NCBI GenBank assembly: GCA_038065175.1
Contig: JBBTRN010000022.1
Span: forward strand, 1-48,395
Direction of reading: 5' to 3'
DNA length: 48,395 nucleotides
Origin: JBBTRN01 sp038065175
GTDB lineage: Bacteria > Patescibacteriota > Doudnabacteria > UBA920
Part shown: positions 30,933-39,157 of the stretch, one piece after another
Layout: every line of letters starts with the position of its first letter
Numbering within the stretch: position 1 is the stretch's first letter
Position numbers and translations under genes: made by a program
Notes under the pieces: model-generated
Database searches by the model: none
Seen by the model: the letters and a program-made list of their open reading frames with translations, nothing else
What the model was told of the DNA's origin: nothing

Positions 30933-30980
30933 ACCCTCATCCGCCCTTCGGGCACCTTCTCCCCGCCGGGAGAAGGCTAA
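30933..30980. repeat. Inverted repeat, upstream flank of the DUF559 gene
   Basis: It begins ACCCTCATCC, has the stem GCCC-TTCG-GGGC and the stem CCTTCTCCCC/GGGAGAAGG. It is the inverse of 30521-30569. It overlaps the end of the next gene, adding its last codons. Confidence 0.85.
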
Positions 30981-31339
30981 CTCCCCTGTTCTGCTGAAAT
31001 TGATTGCGCTTTTTTTTTAAAATGCCGCACTAAGCTTAAAACAATAAAAACTACTGCAATCCAAAAAAAAAAGTTCCAGATAAAGCTGTTGGGCAAATAA
31101 AAATAATCGGTAATTGGAAATTTAATTACCATCACGACTTCCCCTATACTAGGAGGGATATGAACTGAAAATGGAAATCCAAAATCTTTAGCATAATACG
31201 TTTGCGTAAAGACCGTATTCTGGCGAACTACATGACCACCAAAAAGAGAGCCAATCAGTAAGATTAAGTTTAATGTCATAGATATGACCACACTCCACCC
31301 CGCCAAATGTTTTTTTGTTTCTAAACTAAAAATTTTCAT
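30977..31339 (-). CDS. Two-helix membrane protein, unknown
   Basis: 120 residues with an N-terminal helix (WSVVISMTLNLILLIGSLF) and a C-terminal helix (FIWNFFFWIAVVFIVLSLV) around an outer loop of about 50 residues. The final codons abut the repeat at 30933-30980, so the 3' end may have been altered by insertion of the DUF559 cassette. No family recognised. Confidence 0.6.
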   Translation of the reverse strand: MKIFSLETKKHLAGWSVVISMTLNLILLIGSLFGGHVVRQNTVFTQTYYAKDFGFPFSVHIPPSIGEVVMVIKFPITDYFYLPNSFIWNFFFWIAVVFIVLSLVRHFKKKAQSISAEQGS

Positions 31340-31370
31340 TTCGCAATAAATTTCTACAAATTTCTTAATA

Positions 31371-32009
31371 TCAAATAATTTCTGCTTTTAGCTTTTCATA
31401 AGTCTGGTTTATGTCAGCTGATTTCACCAGCGCAGATCCTACGCAAATTAAATCCGCACCCGCGTCTTTACAGCCTTTTATGTTGGTTTCATTCACGCCG
31501 CCATCTACTTCTATTATAGCATGCGGCAATAACTCTCTTAGTTGTTTGATTTTTTGAAGTGTTGACGGGATAAAAGCCTGCCCTTGCTTTCCCGGGACAA
31601 CGCTCATAACGAGATACTGGTCTGCTAAAACATCTTTTAATACATCTACCGGCGTATCGGGATTAATTGCCACTCCGGTCTTAAGACCCATAGATTTAAT
31701 GTTTGTAAGCGCTGATAATAATTCTTTTACTGATGGGAAAGCCTCGTAATGCAGGATCAAAGTCTTAAACCCGCAAATCTGGTAGTCTAAAAAGTCTTCA
31801 GGCGCTTTGACCATTAAATGCGCCTCCCAAGTAAAAGCCGGGTTTAGGGTATCCATATCTCCAGCCTCTAAAAGATGGTTCTCAATAAATATGCCGTCGC
31901 CAAAATCCACCTGGATCCTTTCGATTCCAGGAATTTTTGTAACCAAAGAAATCTTTTCCAAAAACCCTTCTTTGGTCTTTTCTAGAATGGCAGGTACAAT
32001 CATTGGCAT
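31371..32009 (-). CDS. rpe: Ribulose-phosphate 3-epimerase
   Basis: 212 residues, TIM barrel. IERIQVDFGDGIFIENHLL holds the metal-binding acidic site, VVPGKQGQAFIPSTLQKI the phosphate loop, and IIEVDGGVNETNI the last catalytic Asp. Somewhat divergent from bacterial Rpe (HVDVMDG replaced by QVDFGDG). It interconverts ribulose- and xylulose-5-phosphate and sits with transketolase and rpiB. Confidence 0.85.
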   Translation of the reverse strand: MPMIVPAILEKTKEGFLEKISLVTKIPGIERIQVDFGDGIFIENHLLEAGDMDTLNPAFTWEAHLMVKAPEDFLDYQICGFKTLILHYEAFPSVKELLSALTNIKSMGLKTGVAINPDTPVDVLKDVLADQYLVMSVVPGKQGQAFIPSTLQKIKQLRELLPHAIIEVDGGVNETNIKGCKDAGADLICVGSALVKSADINQTYEKLKAEII

Positions 32010-32036
32010 AGATAAACATTAAACAAAACTACAGTA

Positions 32037-32501
32037 CTACATAGTACTGGAGTTTTTTCCAACTTCAATTTTTGTTATCTTTTCTATCCTCCTCTTGTGC
32101 CTATCGCCTTCGAATTTTGTTTCCAACCATAAATCAACCGCCTGTTTGGCTTCGTCCTCCGATAAAAACCTTGCGCCCAAAGACAGTACATTTGAATCGT
32201 TATGTTGGCGGGATAATTTAACAATTTCTAAATTTCCCCCGTAATACACAGCCGCCCGTATGCCTTTTACTTTGTTAGCAACAAGCGCTTCACCCTGCCC
32301 GCTATAGCCTATTACAATACCTCGATTAGATGATCCAGCCGCGACTTTTTGCGCGCATGGATAAATAAAATCCGGATAATCGTCATCTTGATTAAAAACA
32401 GTTGCCCCGCAATCCTCTACTTCCAAGCCTTTTGATTTCAAATAATCAATAAGCTGATTTTTTAATTCAAACCCCGCGTGGTCGCTTGCGATAAATATCA
32501 T
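32037..32501 (-). CDS. rpiB: Ribose-5-phosphate isomerase B
   Basis: 154 residues from the ATG at 32501 (MIFIASDHAGFELKNQL). SDHAGFELK, the phosphate-site residues, and VIGYSGQGEALVANKVKGIRA are typical of the RpiB/LacAB fold. The catalytic Cys of the E. coli enzyme is Ser here (GYSGQGE), as in other lineages. It connects ribose-5- and ribulose-5-phosphate. Confidence 0.93.
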   Translation of the reverse strand: MIFIASDHAGFELKNQLIDYLKSKGLEVEDCGATVFNQDDDYPDFIYPCAQKVAAGSSNRGIVIGYSGQGEALVANKVKGIRAAVYYGGNLEIVKLSRQHNDSNVLSLGARFLSEDEAKQAVDLWLETKFEGDRHKRRIEKITKIEVGKNSSTM

Positions 32502-32567
32502 AGTGGTCAGTGGAAAGTGGTCGGTGACTAGCAATCTTTCTGATCACTATTCACTACTCACTGTGCA

Positions 32568-33269
32568 CTAATAATTAATAATTTGATTAAAATGGCTGGC
32601 AATTAAACTCGCGCCCCCCACGAGCAACCCGTCCACATTCCTCTGGTCTAAAAAACTCTTAGCATTTGATGGGTTTACACTGCCCCCGTAAAGAATTTTT
32701 GATGCCTTAAATTTAGCCTTGATAAATATCGCGATTTTTTCGGAATGTTCTGGCGTTGCGATCTTTTTTGTGGCATAAGGGTCACCGGAAGAAATCGCCC
32801 ACACCGGCTCATAAGCAACCACGACTTTAGATGCATCAACATCCTTCAAATCGATATTCAGCTGATCACGCAAAACATCCGCCACTTCCAAATCGTCCTG
32901 TTCCACGGTGGTGCCAAAGCCTACGCATAAAATTGGCGTTATTTTATTTTCAATACACGCCTTCACTTTCGCATTCACCATCTCATCTGTATCACCCACT
33001 GCCCGCTTTTCGCTGTGACCAACAATACAATATTTAATTTTTAAATCCCTAAGTTGGGATGCGCTAGTTTGTCCCGTAAAAGCGCCTTTCGCTTCCCAAA
33101 AGCAATCCTGGGCGCCTAAGCTAGAATAATCTATTTGCGATAAATAGATAGTCGGTGGGCACAAAATCACGACATTCTTTTCAGTATGTCCGATGGATGA
33201 CGCGAGCTTTTGTGCGTCTTTCAGGCTTGTAGGATTAAGTTTCCAATTTGCGATTATCAATTTTTTCAT
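32568..33269 (-). CDS. tpiA: Triosephosphate isomerase
   Basis: 233 residues. LIIANWKLNP with the substrate Lys, IVGHSEKRAVGDTD with the catalytic His, VAYEPVWAISSG with the catalytic Glu, and ILYGGSVNPSNA as the phosphate loop. A complete, slightly short enzyme. The start lies beside an inverted ATTCG array (33274-33327). Confidence 0.96.
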   Translation of the reverse strand: MKKLIIANWKLNPTSLKDAQKLASSIGHTEKNVVILCPPTIYLSQIDYSSLGAQDCFWEAKGAFTGQTSASQLRDLKIKYCIVGHSEKRAVGDTDEMVNAKVKACIENKITPILCVGFGTTVEQDDLEVADVLRDQLNIDLKDVDASKVVVAYEPVWAISSGDPYATKKIATPEHSEKIAIFIKAKFKASKILYGGSVNPSNAKSFLDQRNVDGLLVGGASLIASHFNQIINY

Positions 33270-33273
33270 AAAA

Positions 33274-33327
33274 AAATCGAATCAACGAATCCGGACGAAT
33301 CTGCGAATGACTACGAATATACGAATT
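33274..33327. repeat. ATTCG array flanking GxxExxY module 1 (tpiA side)
   Basis: Six or more CGAAT units spaced by a few bases (AATCGAATCAACGAATCC and onward). They are inverted relative to the array at 33865-33918. Confidence 0.75.
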
Positions 33328-33886
33328 CTAATTTTTACGCAATATTCGATGTGGTAAGGCAGACCGTGCCCAAAAGTTTACTAATAAACCTAAATCAAGA
33401 TTAAGAATCTGTAAATATCTCTGAACTTGCGTATAGTCATCCTGGCTTAAAAATGGCTTTGCTTTAATCTCAACAAGAATTTTATCATAAACAATTAAAT
33501 CAATCCGGTTACCTGTATTACCTGCCACCAATTCTCTTCTGCATGGAATAGTTAGTTCTCCAAACCTTACCACCATTATATCACCATATTGTTTTTCTTT
33601 AGCAAAGCGGCCTAATCTCTTTTGCGCGTAGAAACAAACTCCTGCAATCTGAAAGGATTCATCTGCATCAGGACTTACGCACCGCCGCTTTTTAGTCAGG
33701 CCAAGCCTGACTTGCAAAGCGGCTCTGGCCAACTTCTTCGTTATTTTCCTGCGGTTTTTGTCGTCGTAGTCTGACTACGCCTCCAAAAATCCTCGGAAAA
33801 TGCCTCGAATTTGGCTCAGTGCGTAAGTCCTGTGCATATAAAACCTTCTCTTTATCGACTTTATAATTCGTCATATTCGCAGCCAT
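33328..33886 (-). pseudogene. GxxExxY-family protein gene disrupted by a MITE
   Basis: The frame starts at 33886 (MAANMTNYKVDKEKVLYA) and is cut by a 164-bp MITE-like element (33669-33832, target duplication TGCAT). Deleting element and one duplication restores KVLYADESFQIAGVCFYAQ and the rest: RLGRFAKEKQYGD, IDLIVYDKILVEIKAKPFLSQDD, QRYLQILNLDLGLLVNF. Insertion of 169 bp shifts the frame. The family is a small PD-(D/E)XK-like nuclease fold of unknown role. A 5'-truncated product starting inside the element (33732) is possible but unlikely to be functional. Confidence 0.82.
33669..33832 (-). mobile_element. MITE-like element copy 2 (164 bp, target duplication TGCAT)
   Basis: Inverted ends CAGGACTTACGCAC, direct duplication TGCAT at 33664-33668 and 33833-33837. 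Relative to copies 1 and 3 it is reversed. It has the core GAGGCATTTTCCGAGG, a GTAGTC/GACTAC stem, and a second hairpin GCCGCTTT/AAAAGCGGC with inner AGTCAGGC/GCCTGACT. Confidence 0.85.
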
Positions 33887-33918
33887 TCGCAGATTCGTTC
33901 CATTCGCAGATTCGATTT
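33865..33918. repeat. ATTCG array flanking GxxExxY module 1 (galT side)
   Basis: ATTCG units at about 5-10 bp spacing (AATTCGTCATATTCGCAG and onward), the inverted counterpart of 33274-33327. Confidence 0.75.
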
Positions 33919-34990
33919 ACTCTTCCCCTCTCAAAAACTTCGCGCTCACCTCGGGCAAAATCGGGTTCACCGGAATGCCGGTGGCGTATTCAAAACCTGC
34001 CCAAATGGTTATGCGCGGAAAAATGGTTAAATGCCAGCGGTAGACGCGCGGATCATAAGTTTTACTTTCCCTTAAAAGCGGCATAGTGTGAATATAAAAA
34101 TTCAAAGGCGGGTCGCTTAATTTTGTATAAAGTTGCCCGAGCATAACTTTTAACACGAACGATAAATGGTGAATTTCCTCCTCCGTGGCTTCCTCAAACC
34201 TCGCGCACTGCCTTTTGGGCAAAATCCAGGTTTCAAAAGGCTTCCTCGACGCGTAAGCGCTCAAAACCACAAAATGCTCATCCTCATAGACTATCCTTGT
34301 TTTTACATCCCGCTCTTCTTTTATTATATCACCATATATGTCAGATTGGTGGGATTGGTAATAATGTTGGCATCCCATAATTTCGGCGTGGATATGCGGA
34401 GGCACTATGGGAGTGGCGAGCAGTTGGTAATGGGGATGGATTATGCTGGCTCCTGCATCCCGCCCGTGGTTATGGAAAATCTGCACGTACGCCGTTTCCG
34501 GATGCTTAGAAAGCTCATTAATGCGCTGGATAAAACACCTTAAAGACAATTCAACGGTGGCAATCGACTGCAAAGCCACGGGTTCGTTATGCTTGCGCGT
34601 GATAATTACTTCGTGGTCGCCTGCGCCGGGAGAAGAAATATAAAATTCTTTATGGCGGTGCAAAGCCGTATGCTCCAGGGAAGGGAACTTATTGGGGATT
34701 ACCCTAAGCTCCCAATCTTTATTTTGTAAACCCTTTTGCAGTTCCGGGACAAAAGCCTGTTTACCCAAATGCTTTTGGTGGTTGTCCGCCATTCGGGCTA
34801 AAATATCCGAAGTATAACGGCCAATCTCCGGATTTAGATGTTCGTTGCCAACGCAAAAAACGCAATTTTTATCTTCTTCAGGCACACCGTGCATGACAGA
34901 ATAAGTTTTGTATTCATCCGGCCTTTTGCCCCTGGCCGGCGCCATAAGCACCCAGGCTTTGGTTATTGGATTTTGTCGGAATTCAGACAT
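33917..34990 (-). CDS. galT: Galactose-1-phosphate uridylyltransferase-type protein
   Basis: 357 residues of the HIT superfamily. It moves UMP between hexose-1-phosphates. Visible: N-terminal FRQNPITKAWVLMAPARGKRPDEY, CVFCVGNEHL, and the active-site HNHGRDAGASIIHPHYQLLATP with the HPH triad. In CPR genomes similar proteins may act on other sugar-phosphates (nucleotide-sugar phosphorylase). It ends at the ATTCG array of the GxxExxY module. Confidence 0.88.
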   Translation of the reverse strand: MSEFRQNPITKAWVLMAPARGKRPDEYKTYSVMHGVPEEDKNCVFCVGNEHLNPEIGRYTSDILARMADNHQKHLGKQAFVPELQKGLQNKDWELRVIPNKFPSLEHTALHRHKEFYISSPGAGDHEVIITRKHNEPVALQSIATVELSLRCFIQRINELSKHPETAYVQIFHNHGRDAGASIIHPHYQLLATPIVPPHIHAEIMGCQHYYQSHQSDIYGDIIKEERDVKTRIVYEDEHFVVLSAYASRKPFETWILPKRQCARFEEATEEEIHHLSFVLKVMLGQLYTKLSDPPLNFYIHTMPLLRESKTYDPRVYRWHLTIFPRITIWAGFEYATGIPVNPILPEVSAKFLRGEE

Positions 34991-35136
34991 TTTATTATAT
35001 AGAATGGAGTCCCTCCTAAGCTTTAGCGAAGGATGGGTCGAAACTCTGACATAAATATTTTATAGAGTGGAGATCCGCCGTAGCTTTCCTGTCCGCCGAA
35101 GCTTCAGCGAAGGAGGAAGCGAAGGCTGGACGGAAT

Positions 35137-36060
35137 TCACTCATACCGATCCGAATGACCCGAATCATTATCCGAATTATCCGAATTTCCACTTCGGGTC
35201 ATTCGGGTATAATTCGTAGATTTGGGTCGGTTTAAATAATTTTGCAAAATTATCTGCGCGGCTAAACTGTCTTTATTTTTATCTCCGCCCGGCAAATTCT
35301 TGGTCATTGCTGATGATAATCTTTCATCCATAACCTCAACTTTCAAACCCGTTTTACTTTCCACTTGCACCTTGAACCTTGCAACTTCTTTTGTCTTCTC
35401 TGTTTCTTCTCCGCTCATATTCAAAGGCCAGCCAAGAACAATGGTGGTAATCTGATGCTGGCCGATGATTGATGGTATTTGTTTCCAAAATTCTTTGGGA
35501 GATAAAATAGTTAGCTCTCTAGCCAAAACCTGCGATTCATCGGAAATTGCCAAGCCGATCCGTTTTTCTCCATAGTCGATTCCTAATGCCCGACCCGAAT
35601 TACCCGAATTTGAATCCGAATTACCCGAATTAAAAGCGCTATTTAATACTCTTTTTGGTTTTAAATGGGAATCGCGAAAATTTACAATCATACCCAACTC
35701 AAGATTAGCTCCAAATAAATACCTTAGCATCTGATAATAATCTTCTTTGGTGATATAATTTTTGGCTTTAAAATCAACTAATATCTTTTGAGCTATATAA
35801 AAATCGACTTTATTCCCTGCTGGTGATTTGGGATTTAGTTGGACGATATTATATTCCCTTTTATAATTCACTTTCTCGAACTTTAATAAATCTTCAAATT
35901 CATCACAATATTGCCTCTCTCTACAAAATCGCCCCAACTTTCTTTGCACACGAAAACACAAACCTGTAATTTGATAAGATAAATCTTTTTCTATAATTCG
36001 GGACATTCGGATAAAATTCGTAGATTCGGGTCGGTTATCACTTGGCTTCGCCAAGTACAA
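35137..36060 (-). CDS. GxxExxY nuclease module fused to RuvX/YqgF
   Basis: 307 residues. N-terminal GxxExxY module about residues 18-140 (LSYQITGLCFRVQRKLGRFCRERQYCD, VDFYIAQKILVDFKAKNYIT, LFGANLELGMIVNF). A Ser/Asn/Gly linker coded by an ATTCG-type array follows. RuvX then spans about 160-275 (ALGIDYGEKRIGLAISDE, VLGWPLNMSGEE, VEVMDERLSS), an RNase H-fold putative Holliday-junction resolvase or 16S rRNA processing nuclease. The C-terminal tail is coded by another array. No usable start lies between the modules, so RuvX must be made as a fusion. The 5' end overlaps htrA by 23 bp. Confidence 0.88.
   Translation of the reverse strand: MYLAKPSDNRPESTNFIRMSRIIEKDLSYQITGLCFRVQRKLGRFCRERQYCDEFEDLLKFEKVNYKREYNIVQLNPKSPAGNKVDFYIAQKILVDFKAKNYITKEDYYQMLRYLFGANLELGMIVNFRDSHLKPKRVLNSAFNSGNSDSNSGNSGRALGIDYGEKRIGLAISDESQVLARELTILSPKEFWKQIPSIIGQHQITTIVLGWPLNMSGEETEKTKEVARFKVQVESKTGLKVEVMDERLSSAMTKNLPGGDKNKDSLAAQIILQNYLNRPKSTNYTRMTRSGNSDNSDNDSGHSDRYE
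35144..35232. repeat. Solo ATTCG/CCGAAT array at the ruvX 3' end
   Basis: CCGAAT/ATTCGG units in two inverted blocks joined directly, with almost the same outer arm (ACCGACCC.AATCTACGAATT on the minus strand) as the array at 35993-36037. It looks like the GxxExxY module's ends without its gene. Confidence 0.7.
35590..35632. repeat. CCGAAT array, downstream arm of GxxExxY module 2
   Basis: CGACCCGAATTACCCGAATT and onward; inverse of 35993-36037. It codes the linker between the module and RuvX. Confidence 0.7.
35993..36037. repeat. ATTCGG array, upstream arm of GxxExxY module 2
   Basis: ATTCGGGACATTCGGATAAA then ATTCGTAGATTCGGGTCGGT. It is the 5' boundary of the module on the minus strand, directly at the htrA stop. 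Confidence 0.7.
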
Positions 36061-37273
36061 CCCTCACTGCCTTTTCCTTGCCTTTGGAATACACCCGCAA
36101 AGCAATTGTTTCTCCGACATCTTTATTTTTTAACTGCCCGGCAAATGTCACATTCTTGTCCAATTTCACCCCATCGATTTCTAAAATAATATCGTTTTCC
36201 AGCAAACCAGCTTTATCTGCCGGACTTCCCGGGATAACCGCAAAATCCACCGCGGAGTCTCCCCGAACCAATAAAGCCCCGAAATCCTTTGGTAATGCTT
36301 CGGTTTCCGCCAAAGCTTTAGTTATCATTATATAACGGACACCAATAAACGGCCGAATAATTTTGCCCAGCTTGCGAAAACTATCCAAAGCTTTTTGCGC
36401 GTCATTTGAAGGGATAGCAAAACCCACCGCTTGCCCATTGAGGTCCACGGCCGTGTTAATTCCAACCACCTGGCCGGCGGTATTTAAAAGCGGGCCCCCG
36501 GAATTTCCCGGGTTAATTGCCGCGTCAGTTTGGATTACCCCCTCGAGCGATTCAAAACCCCCGGCTCCTCCGGCGGTAATGCTCCGGCCAATCCCCGAAA
36601 CCACTCCCGTAGTCACGGTATTTTGGTACTGGCCTAAAGAATTGCCAATGGCCACCACCTGCTGCCCGATTTGGATTAAGCTGGAATCCGACAATTCTAA
36701 AAATTTAGCCCCGGTTATTTCAATCTTCATTATTGCCAAATCATTCCCCGGATCAGCCGCGACAACCTTGCCTTCATGCTCCTTCCCGTCATTGGTTATT
36801 ACCGTGTAACTGGCCGCGGAATCCGAAACCACATGCTTGTTAGTCAAAATCAACCCATCTGCGGAAACAAAAAATCCGCTTCCCGCGCCAACCCTCTGGA
36901 CATTCGGCTGGTTAGCTTCCGGCAAATCAAAAAATGGGAAAAAGGGGTTAAACTGGAGAAGCCTGTTTAAATCTTTAGTAATAATAATAGAAACAACCGC
37001 GGGACTGGCCTTGTTTACCACTCCAATAACCGCGGATTCTTCCGACAAAATAATACTCTGGTTTACGGCCTCTGGCTCATTCTGTGTTAAGCCCAAATAT
37101 TTTTGCAAAAACGGGTTCTTCAAAACATAAATCCCGCCAAAAACCCCCCCGACTATCCCGAAAACCAAAGCTAAAATAATTATCAAAACCACTGACTTCA
37201 CGCCCGCGGTTTTAGTATGGTCATATAAGCCTTGTGTTAAAGATTCGGTTTTTATTTCTTTTAATTCAGGCAT
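36038..37273 (-). CDS. HtrA/DegP-type serine protease with PDZ domain
   Basis: 411 residues from the ATG at 37273. An N-terminal membrane anchor (VVLIIILALVFGIVGGVFGGIYVL) places the protease outside the cytoplasm. Trypsin-like triad: His147 (TNKHVVSD), Asp178 (GNDLAIMKI), Ser258 (NPGNSGGPLLN). One PDZ domain follows (about 310-405: GVRYIMITKAL, IPGSPADKAGLLENDIILEIDGV). It degrades damaged envelope proteins. The 3' end overlaps the GxxExxY-RuvX frame. Confidence 0.94.
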   Translation of the reverse strand: MPELKEIKTESLTQGLYDHTKTAGVKSVVLIIILALVFGIVGGVFGGIYVLKNPFLQKYLGLTQNEPEAVNQSIILSEESAVIGVVNKASPAVVSIIITKDLNRLLQFNPFFPFFDLPEANQPNVQRVGAGSGFFVSADGLILTNKHVVSDSAASYTVITNDGKEHEGKVVAADPGNDLAIMKIEITGAKFLELSDSSLIQIGQQVVAIGNSLGQYQNTVTTGVVSGIGRSITAGGAGGFESLEGVIQTDAAINPGNSGGPLLNTAGQVVGINTAVDLNGQAVGFAIPSNDAQKALDSFRKLGKIIRPFIGVRYIMITKALAETEALPKDFGALLVRGDSAVDFAVIPGSPADKAGLLENDIILEIDGVKLDKNVTFAGQLKNKDVGETIALRVYSKGKEKAVRVVLGEAK

Positions 37274-37325
37274 ATTTTTCAGCATAATATATTTATTATA
37301 GCAATAAAATTCAGTATTTCAAAAT

Positions 37326-37360
37326 CATTAGGCATCATTGTAAAACAATGATGCCTAATG
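37326..37360. terminator. Perfect 15-bp hairpin between htrA and the upstream gene
   Basis: CATTAGGCATCATTG and its exact complement around a 5-nt loop. It lies after the stop of the 37376-39061 gene and before htrA; on the minus strand it is followed by ATTTTG. It is probably a terminator, though the T-run is short. Confidence 0.5.
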
Positions 37361-37375
37361 AAAAAATATATATTT

Positions 37376-39061
37376 TTATGGATTCTCTAGGGACACCGGG
37401 TCATTTGGCAATACCGTACAGCCCCTTGGGTATTTGGCACATTCCTGCTCCAGCAAATCTTCTTGCGTCGGTGGAAGAGGCGGCTGTTGGTACACGCTCG
37501 CGTCAATCGGCAATACCGGAGCGAGCTGCGCCGCGGCTAAACAAGTTTTTTGTTCTTTGAACACTCCCAAGGCTCCATTTTGGGGAACAGCCCCGCGGAA
37601 CACAAATTTATTTATTAGAGTCTGGGTAAGCTGGGAGACAAAACCGCTAATAAAACTTTTGGAATTGCTGATCCCCAAATTCATTAACGCGTTCAAGCTT
37701 GCCCTGGAAGCGCCGATAATATTATTAACCGAAATCGCGATAGCGCTATTGACCGTATCTCTCGGTGTTTTAAGCCCCGGGCTGGTTAATTCCCTTTCAG
37801 CGGCTTTTTCCGCTTCAGACTTGGCAATTTGCGCCTGGCCTTCGTAAAACTGCTCCCATCCAAAGGGGCTCGACAAATAATCGCCCACCCGGGCCAATTT
37901 AGAATAATATTCCGGATCCGAAGGGCTCAAACTTTTTACATCAAAACCTAAATACTCCTGAGCCTTTGCCTGGAAAACAGGCCTTAGGTTCCCAATATTT
38001 CCTCCACAATTAAATTGCGGGATAAACCGCTTGATTATTTGACGGTCAAACTGGCTGCTCACATATTTCTCCAAATAGTCATCCGTATATTGCCCGGCAA
38101 CAAGCGCGTCTGTGTAGTATAAAAAATTTGCGATTAAATAATTTCCTTCAATTTTCGCAATAAACTTATTAAGCATCGCGCCCATAAACTGCGAAAAGGC
38201 GGTAACCAAACCCTCTTCCAAAGCTTCTTTAATTATTCTCGGTATGTCGCCGACGGTTATGGTAACCTCGCCAATCCCCAAAAAAGCGTGAGCTTGTTTA
38301 ATAATGCGGGTTTCGGAATCATCCCCTGAAAAAGCATAGATGGGATAAATCTCCGCCCTTGCTATTTGATATTTTTCTGCCAATCTCCCCACCTCCTGGC
38401 CTGCGATTTTAAACTGCTCATTTATAACGGAATATTCATTGTATAACCTAGGCCAAGGTTGGGTACTTTGGTTTTCGGCATATTCCAAAGAACCTGCAAT
38501 TAGTTCGCCATATGACGCAAAAGCCTTAGCTGTTGCCTCCTGTAATTTGCGGACATCGCTGGGCGCTGCCAGGCTTAACACCTCTTCCAAAGTTTTTTCC
38601 TGCTGGTTTCTTAACCGATTTAGGCTGTTTACATCTTCCGTAAATAAGGCCGAGTTATCTACTTTAACCATAGTGTTAAAATTCAAAGCGCTGCCCGTAA
38701 GCCTAGCTAAATAATCCACCACGGCTTGCTGCCCGGAATCAGTAGACCGCGCGAAACGCGACGCGTCTATTGGCGCTTCTATTACAGGGTTATTCACGCC
38801 CAACTCCGTTTCCACTTCATTTCTAATTTCCTGCTCGGTTAAAATCTCTTCAAACAGCGCCTTGCTGGCCTGGGTATCGATTTTTAGGCTGTCCAAATAC
38901 TCCAAATATTTTTGCGCGTCAACCCCGCTTTGGCCGGAACCGATGGACGAAGGCTTTTCCCGGAATAAAAAATCCGGCTTGCTGGTTAAAGTAATTATAG
39001 ACAAAATTAAAACCAGCACCCCGGCTCCCAATAGTGTTTGTTTTTGTTCGGCATCTAACAT
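37376..39061 (-). CDS. CPR-type secretion-locus protein, unknown
   Basis: 561 residues. One N-terminal helix (TLLGAGVLVLILSIITL), a long helical extracytoplasmic body, an amphipathic middle (PRIIKEALEEGLVTAFSQFMGAMLNKF), and a Pro-rich end (QQPPLPPTQEDLLEQECAKYP) with paired cysteines that might form disulfides. No domain is certain. Its position before dnaX and the VirD4/TraD-like block suggests an exported or pilus-associated part; this is inference. Confidence 0.65.
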   Translation of the reverse strand: MLDAEQKQTLLGAGVLVLILSIITLTSKPDFLFREKPSSIGSGQSGVDAQKYLEYLDSLKIDTQASKALFEEILTEQEIRNEVETELGVNNPVIEAPIDASRFARSTDSGQQAVVDYLARLTGSALNFNTMVKVDNSALFTEDVNSLNRLRNQQEKTLEEVLSLAAPSDVRKLQEATAKAFASYGELIAGSLEYAENQSTQPWPRLYNEYSVINEQFKIAGQEVGRLAEKYQIARAEIYPIYAFSGDDSETRIIKQAHAFLGIGEVTITVGDIPRIIKEALEEGLVTAFSQFMGAMLNKFIAKIEGNYLIANFLYYTDALVAGQYTDDYLEKYVSSQFDRQIIKRFIPQFNCGGNIGNLRPVFQAKAQEYLGFDVKSLSPSDPEYYSKLARVGDYLSSPFGWEQFYEGQAQIAKSEAEKAAERELTSPGLKTPRDTVNSAIAISVNNIIGASRASLNALMNLGISNSKSFISGFVSQLTQTLINKFVFRGAVPQNGALGVFKEQKTCLAAAQLAPVLPIDASVYQQPPLPPTQEDLLEQECAKYPRGCTVLPNDPVSLENP

Positions 39062-39157
39062 AATAGGCTGATTCCTTAAAACACACGGATTTTACTGATC
39101 ACACTGTGTTTTCTTACCAAAAACATTAAACCTGCAACATTCCTGTCAATTTTGTGA

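Noticed and set aside
33274..33918. CRISPR array suspected from regularly spaced ATTCG units
   Set aside because: Units are only 5 bp, spacing is irregular and the arrays are inverted around a gene; no cas genes.
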